Of a stretch of 40,966 nt of DNA, positions 37,773 to 40,966 are shown one piece after another; position 1 is the stretch's first letter, and every line of letters starts with the position of its first letter. The stretch lies in assembly GCF_900110885.1 (NCBI RefSeq), contig NZ_FOFJ01000032.1, positions 1-40,966 of the forward strand, written 5' to 3'. The notes under the pieces are model-generated. The model saw nothing but the letters and a program-made list of their open reading frames with translations. It searched no databases and was not told the DNA's origin. Source of the stretch: Azotobacter beijerinckii (GTDB lineage: Bacteria > Pseudomonadota > Gammaproteobacteria > Pseudomonadales > Pseudomonadaceae). The position numbers and the translations under genes were made by a program.

Positions 37773-39130
37773 CAGAAGCCCCTCCCGAACTTGCCGCGGC
37801 CAATCTCAAGATCCTCTTGGCTGACCTCTCGCTGGCCGGCGAAGCTGACGAAGCGGGAGAACTGGCCTTGGTGCTGGACGAGGCACGAGCCGACCTTTGC
37901 GTGCCGGCACTTGCCCACGATCAGCTCGGTGACCCCGTTCTGGCCTTGCTCGGTATCGTTATCGCGGTGGACGAGGATTACTGTGTCGGCGTCGGCCTCG
38001 ATCTGGCCGGAGTCGCGCAGATCCTGCGGAACGGGTCGCTTGCCGGGGCGCTTAGTTGAGTCGCGGTTGAGCTGGGCCAGCACGATGACCGGCAATTTCA
38101 GCTCCTTGGCCAAGGTCTTCATGGCCGTGGATATGCGGCCGAGCTCCACGGTGCGGTTCTGGCTACGGCCTTCGGATGCGATCAGGCCGATGTAATCGAC
38201 CACCACCACGTCCAGCCCGTGGGTGCGCTGCGCGTGCCGGGCGATGCTGCGGATACGCGGGGCGGTCAGCCCGGGGGCATCGCACAGGTACAGGCCGGAG
38301 TTCTGCAGCTTATCTACCGCGGCAGTGATGCCGGTCCAGTCCCCATCCTCGAGCGAATGGCCTTCGTCGATCCGGCTCAGTTGGACGCTTCCGAGCGAGG
38401 CAATGCCGCGGTTGATCAGCTCCTTCTTCGACATCTCCATGCTGAACACCAAGCCCTTGCCGGCACCGCCGGTGGCGATGTGCTGGGCGATCTGCAGGCC
38501 GAGCGTCGTCTTTCCGCTGCCTGGCAGGCCGGCAATCACGATCATGCTGCCCGGGCGGGCGCCTTGGATGATGCCGTCCAGATCCGGAAGACCGGTGCTG
38601 TGCCCGCGGTCGACGCGACGGTGGAACTTGGCGTCGAGCTCGTCGATAACCTCCGGCAGCGCCTCGCTGACGTGGCAGTAGTCCTGCCCGCCGCCGCCCA
38701 GGTCATGAAGGTCGGCAACCGCCTGCTGTGCGCTGGCGATGATCTCGGCCACGGGGCGGTCCTCCCCGACGAGCTCGCGAATGGAGTCGGCCGCCTCAAC
38801 CACCCGGCGAAGCACGGCACGCTCCTTCACGACGTTGGCATAGGTCTCCCAGTTGGCTGCCGACGGCACGTTCTTGGCAATATCGCCGGCATAGGCCAGT
38901 GCCCGGTCACCGCTCGGCAGGAACTGGTGCGTGGCGCCAACGGTCACGGCGTCGACCGGCATGCCGTCGGCGTGGCAGTCCATGATGGCCACGAACAGGG
39001 CGGCATTGTCCGGCTCGTAGAAATCGCCGGCCGCCAGTTTTGCGGCGATCAGGTCGATCTTCTCTGCGTCGAGCATCATCGCCCCAAGGACGCCGTGCTC
39101 TGCCTCAATGCTGAACAGGGCGCGGCTCAT
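37772..39130 (-). CDS. dnaB: replicative DNA helicase, phage DnaB type
   Basis: A 452-residue hexameric 5'-3' helicase. The N-terminal DnaB_N domain is residues 5-100 (IEAEHGVLGAMMLDAEKIDL), followed by the linker and the RecA-like domain with Walker A GLPGSGKTTL (201-210), Walker B LDVVVVDYIGLI (about 305-316), the H4 motif QLNRDSTKRPGKRPVPQDLR and the arginine-finger region near the C terminus. Length and motif spacing match phage DnaB. It overlaps dnaC by 4 bp. With dnaC it forms a lambda/P22-like phage replication module distinct from the DUF927 module. Confidence 0.9.
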   Translation of the reverse strand: MSRALFSIEAEHGVLGAMMLDAEKIDLIAAKLAAGDFYEPDNAALFVAIMDCHADGMPVDAVTVGATHQFLPSGDRALAYAGDIAKNVPSAANWETYANVVKERAVLRRVVEAADSIRELVGEDRPVAEIIASAQQAVADLHDLGGGGQDYCHVSEALPEVIDELDAKFHRRVDRGHSTGLPDLDGIIQGARPGSMIVIAGLPGSGKTTLGLQIAQHIATGGAGKGLVFSMEMSKKELINRGIASLGSVQLSRIDEGHSLEDGDWTGITAAVDKLQNSGLYLCDAPGLTAPRIRSIARHAQRTHGLDVVVVDYIGLIASEGRSQNRTVELGRISTAMKTLAKELKLPVIVLAQLNRDSTKRPGKRPVPQDLRDSGQIEADADTVILVHRDNDTEQGQNGVTELIVGKCRHAKVGSCLVQHQGQFSRFVSFAGQREVSQEDLEIGRGKFGRGF

Positions 39131-39918
39131 TGGTCACCCCCGCGGGCGGAATCCCAGTCGAATGCCACGGCCTGCCCGCCGTTCTCGCGCAGGCGATCCA
39201 GGGCCCGGTCGCCGATGTAGGCCGCCAGCTCAGTCGACGGCAGGTTGGACGTGATGATGGTCGGCAGCATGTTCCGGTACCGGGTGTCGATGATCTGGTG
39301 CAGGGATTGGCGTTCGAACTCCGTTCCGCCCTGGGCGCCGAGCTCATCGATCAGCAGCAGGTCGACGCCGGCCAGCTCGGCGAAGATCTCGCGCTCGCTG
39401 CTCGCGACATCACGGCCGAAGCTGGCCTTGAGCGCGCCGATGATGTCGGCGGCCGGGACGTACAGCGCTGTGGCTCCGTAGCGGGTCACCACGGCCTTGA
39501 GGATCGAGCAGCCGAGGTGGGTCTTGCCGGTACCGAAGTTGCCCATCAGCAGCAGGCAGCGGCCGGCGGCGAAGCTCTCCTCGAACTGATCGACGTAGGC
39601 GCGGCAGGTATCCAGGGCGAGCTTCTGGCCATCCAGCGGCGTCCGGTAGTTCTCCAGCGAGCAGCCGCGGAACCTCGGGGCAATTCCCGTTGCGAACAGA
39701 GCGGCGTTCCGGGTCTCCCAGCGCTTAGACTCGACCGCCTCGGTGCGCTCTGCGCTGTCCTGGCCGTGGATCGCGTCGAAGCGGCAGCGCTGGCAGCCGA
39801 TCACCCGGTTGTCACCCTCGAAGGCCTCGACCAGCGTCCGGTCGAACTCGCCGTGGACAGAGCAGCGATCAGCGCGGATCTTGGTACGCGACACAGCGCC
39901 GAAGTTAGAAATTCGCAC
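39127..39918 (-). CDS. dnaC: DnaC-like helicase loader ATPase
   Basis: A 263-residue AAA+ loader that places DnaB on DNA. A zinc-binding-type N terminus is visible (C19, H22, C42, C45), then Walker A GNFGTGKT (126-133), Walker B VDLLLIDELGA (about 185-195) and the sensor/arginine-finger region TIITSNLPSTELAAYIGDRA. Length agrees with phage DnaC homologues. It overlaps the preceding replication gene by 14 bp and dnaB by 4 bp. Confidence 0.88.
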   Translation of the reverse strand: MRISNFGAVSRTKIRADRCSVHGEFDRTLVEAFEGDNRVIGCQRCRFDAIHGQDSAERTEAVESKRWETRNAALFATGIAPRFRGCSLENYRTPLDGQKLALDTCRAYVDQFEESFAAGRCLLLMGNFGTGKTHLGCSILKAVVTRYGATALYVPAADIIGALKASFGRDVASSEREIFAELAGVDLLLIDELGAQGGTEFERQSLHQIIDTRYRNMLPTIITSNLPSTELAAYIGDRALDRLRENGGQAVAFDWDSARGGDQ

Positions 39919-40577
39919 GGCGCACCCCCAAGCGTTCGTTCTCGGCGGTACGGGCGCGGATCTCCTCGGCGTTCACCGGCGGCAGGTTCGTGAAGCGAGA
40001 TTGCTGGGGTTGCGGGAAGGCGCGGACGTTCTGCGGCAGGCGGGCATTGCGAACCCAGTTCCGCCAGGTGGCGAGCCAGTCCAGTTTCGCCGCGTTCTTG
40101 CCGGAGGCGGCATGCCAGTGATCAGCGAACTTCTCGCCCTCGCGGACCATCGCAGCCTCGGGGAACGCAGGGCGATCAGCAAGAGCCCAGGCCAGCCACT
40201 TAGCCGGCAGCGTCCAGTCAGCAGGCAGGCGCTTGGCACGCTGCGCTTTCGGCTGGGCAGGTTCGCCAGCATCATCGGCCTGAGCCTGAGCCTGAGCCTG
40301 AGCAGCGGTCGGCGCGTCAGCGGCGACATGCTCTTGCTCTTCTGGTTCTTGGTTCTTGGTTCTTGGTTCTTGGTTCTTGGTTCTTGGTTCTTGGTTCTTG
40401 GTTCTTGGTTAGCTTTCGATCCGGTTTCCTCTGGGTTAGCGGAAAAAACCGGCTGGGTTTCTGCTGGGTTATTTCCGCTTCCGTTTTGCTCGGGCGTCGG
40501 TTCGTTCTGCTTTGCTTCCGGTTTCTTCGGGCGACCGCCGCGCTTACCGTTCTCGGCCGCCTGCTTAGTCTTACTGT
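39905..40577 (-). pseudogene. phage replication protein (O-like), truncated and frameshifted
   Basis: The C-terminal half is coherent: RLPADWTLPAKWLAWALADR, then FADHWHAASGKNAAKLDWLA and TWRNWVRNARLP, the usual end of phage replication proteins that precede dnaC. Upstream of the 7-bp repeat (40344-40410) the coding frame is different: KRGGRPKKPEAKQNEPTPEQ, then NPAETQPVFSANPEETGSKA. With nine repeats the two halves are out of frame, and a TAA lies at 40411-40409 in the downstream frame. The 5' end, with the DNA-binding domain, is missing: the frame stops at about 40577, where the IS701-type element begins. The first ATG in the downstream frame is at 40150 and would give only 81 residues. Confidence 0.65.
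40344..40410 (-). repeat. heptanucleotide array (GGTTCTT)9 in the replication gene
   Basis: Nine perfect GGTTCTT copies on the plus strand (40344-40406) followed by GGTT. On the coding strand three units make seven codons, read as Pro-Arg-Thr-Lys-Asn-Gln-Glu. Because 7 is not a multiple of 3, every gain or loss of one unit changes the frame. Confidence 0.9.
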
Positions 40578-40966
40578 GTCAGAAGGAATCGGGGAGAATA
40601 CGCCGTTTTAACAGCCGACTGGATTCACGAGAGAACGGATGGAACAACGCTTCGAAGCCTACCTCGATCATCTGTGCGACTCCCTGGGCCACGTGGACCG
40701 GCATGAAGGCCTGCGTGGGTATTGCCAGGGGCTGATGCTGCCGCTGGCACGAAAGAGCGTCGAACCGCTGGCTGCCGGAATCGATCCCCATGCCGTGCGG
40801 GCACGCCACCAGTCACTGCATCACTTCGTGGCCAAGTCCGACTGGTCGGATGAACGATTGCTCGAGCGTGTGCGGGCCTGGGTGGAACCGGCGCTGCTGC
40901 GCGAGAAAGGCACCGAATGCTACTGGATCATCGACGACACGGGCTTTCCGAAGAAGGGCAAGCATT
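40577..40966 (+). mobile_element. IS701-family insertion sequence, left part
   Basis: Replication-gene coding stops near 40577 and a new sequence begins, about TGTCAGAAGGAATCGG, followed after some 60 bp by an IS701-type transposase. The window ends inside the element, so the right end and target duplication cannot be seen. The exact left end is uncertain by a few bases. Confidence 0.6.
40639..40966 (+). CDS. IS701-family transposase, partial
   Basis: 109 codons are present from ATG 40639 and run off the window. The N terminus MEQRFEAYLDHLCDSLGHVD, the segment GYCQGLMLPLARKSVEPLAA and the first DDE motif WIIDDTGFPKKGKH are characteristic of IS701/ISxac-type transposases (DDE_5 superfamily). 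No interruption is seen in the visible part. Confidence 0.85.
   Translation, partial: MEQRFEAYLDHLCDSLGHVDRHEGLRGYCQGLMLPLARKSVEPLAAGIDPHAVRARHQSLHHFVAKSDWSDERLLERVRAWVEPALLREKGTECYWIIDDTGFPKKGKH

Noticed and set aside
40344..40410. CRISPR array
   Set aside because: Seven-base direct repeats without spacers; a coding microsatellite.

Overview
The window is high-GC DNA with the gene content and codon bias of a Pseudomonadaceae chromosome (Pseudomonas or Azotobacter type). The grounds are a beta-alanine/omega-amino-acid:pyruvate aminotransferase very like Pseudomonas BauA, an ExeA/GspB pair of the type II secretion system, a FecA-like TonB receptor next to a DUF2946 gene, and Pseudomonas-style prophage modules. 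The assignment is inference; no marker gene fixes the species.

Layout. (1) 1-2,960 is a scarred region: the broken 3' end of an IS1595-type transposase, two intact housekeeping genes (histidine phosphatase, SCP2-domain protein), a chimeric IS3/IS110 relic and a fragment of a WYL-type regulator. (2) 3,187-5,901 encodes a P-type cation ATPase. (3) 6,322-15,454 looks like a secretion neighbourhood: two adjacent paralogous exported proteins, each interrupted by one frameshift (one in a C5 run, one directly after a CGCATC hexamer array), then exeA-gspB and a secreted HExxH metalloprotease of lower GC. (4) 15,655-19,906 carries, on the minus strand, a TonB-dependent receptor with an upstream DUF2946 gene, then a bauA-like aminotransferase on the plus strand. 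(5) From about 20,140 to 40,577 lies a composite, partly decayed prophage or satellite-phage region. No integrase, terminase, capsid or tail genes were recognised.

The mobile region has four parts. 20.1-28.6 kb holds an att-like relic, two phage DNA-ejection-type genes (one frameshifted at its N terminus), a small HTH-repeat gene, an HNH-nuclease gene of lower GC, and tracts of decayed, repeat-rich DNA. 28.6-29.5 kb is an AT-rich Mrr-like nuclease gene. 29.6-35.9 kb is a satellite-type replication operon on the minus strand: six small overlapping genes, a CHC2-zinc-finger/DUF927 primase-helicase, three accessory genes and an array of eleven GGGGAAC iterons. 35.9-40.6 kb carries brnTA, a truncated antitoxin, and a lambda-like module (rha, dnaB, dnaC and a broken replication protein), which is cut at its 5' end by an IS701-family element that runs off the window.

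The most interesting find is the 250-nt leader of the satellite operon (35,616-35,895). It has a good sigma-70 promoter, an intrinsic terminator with a competing hairpin, and a 65-nt three-way-junction RNA with a cUUCGg tetraloop. A loop in that RNA (seqB, CCAATTTC) is complementary to two sites (GAAATTGG), one upstream (seqA, touching the attenuator) and one downstream (seqC, covering the Shine-Dalgarno). This is the architecture of the phage P4 CI / P1 C4 antisense-RNA immunity system. Together with the iteron array beside the DUF927 gene, it suggests a P4-like satellite controlled by RNA-based immunity. Next to it, a 7-bp repeat (nine copies) lies inside the broken replication gene at a copy number that leaves the two halves out of frame.
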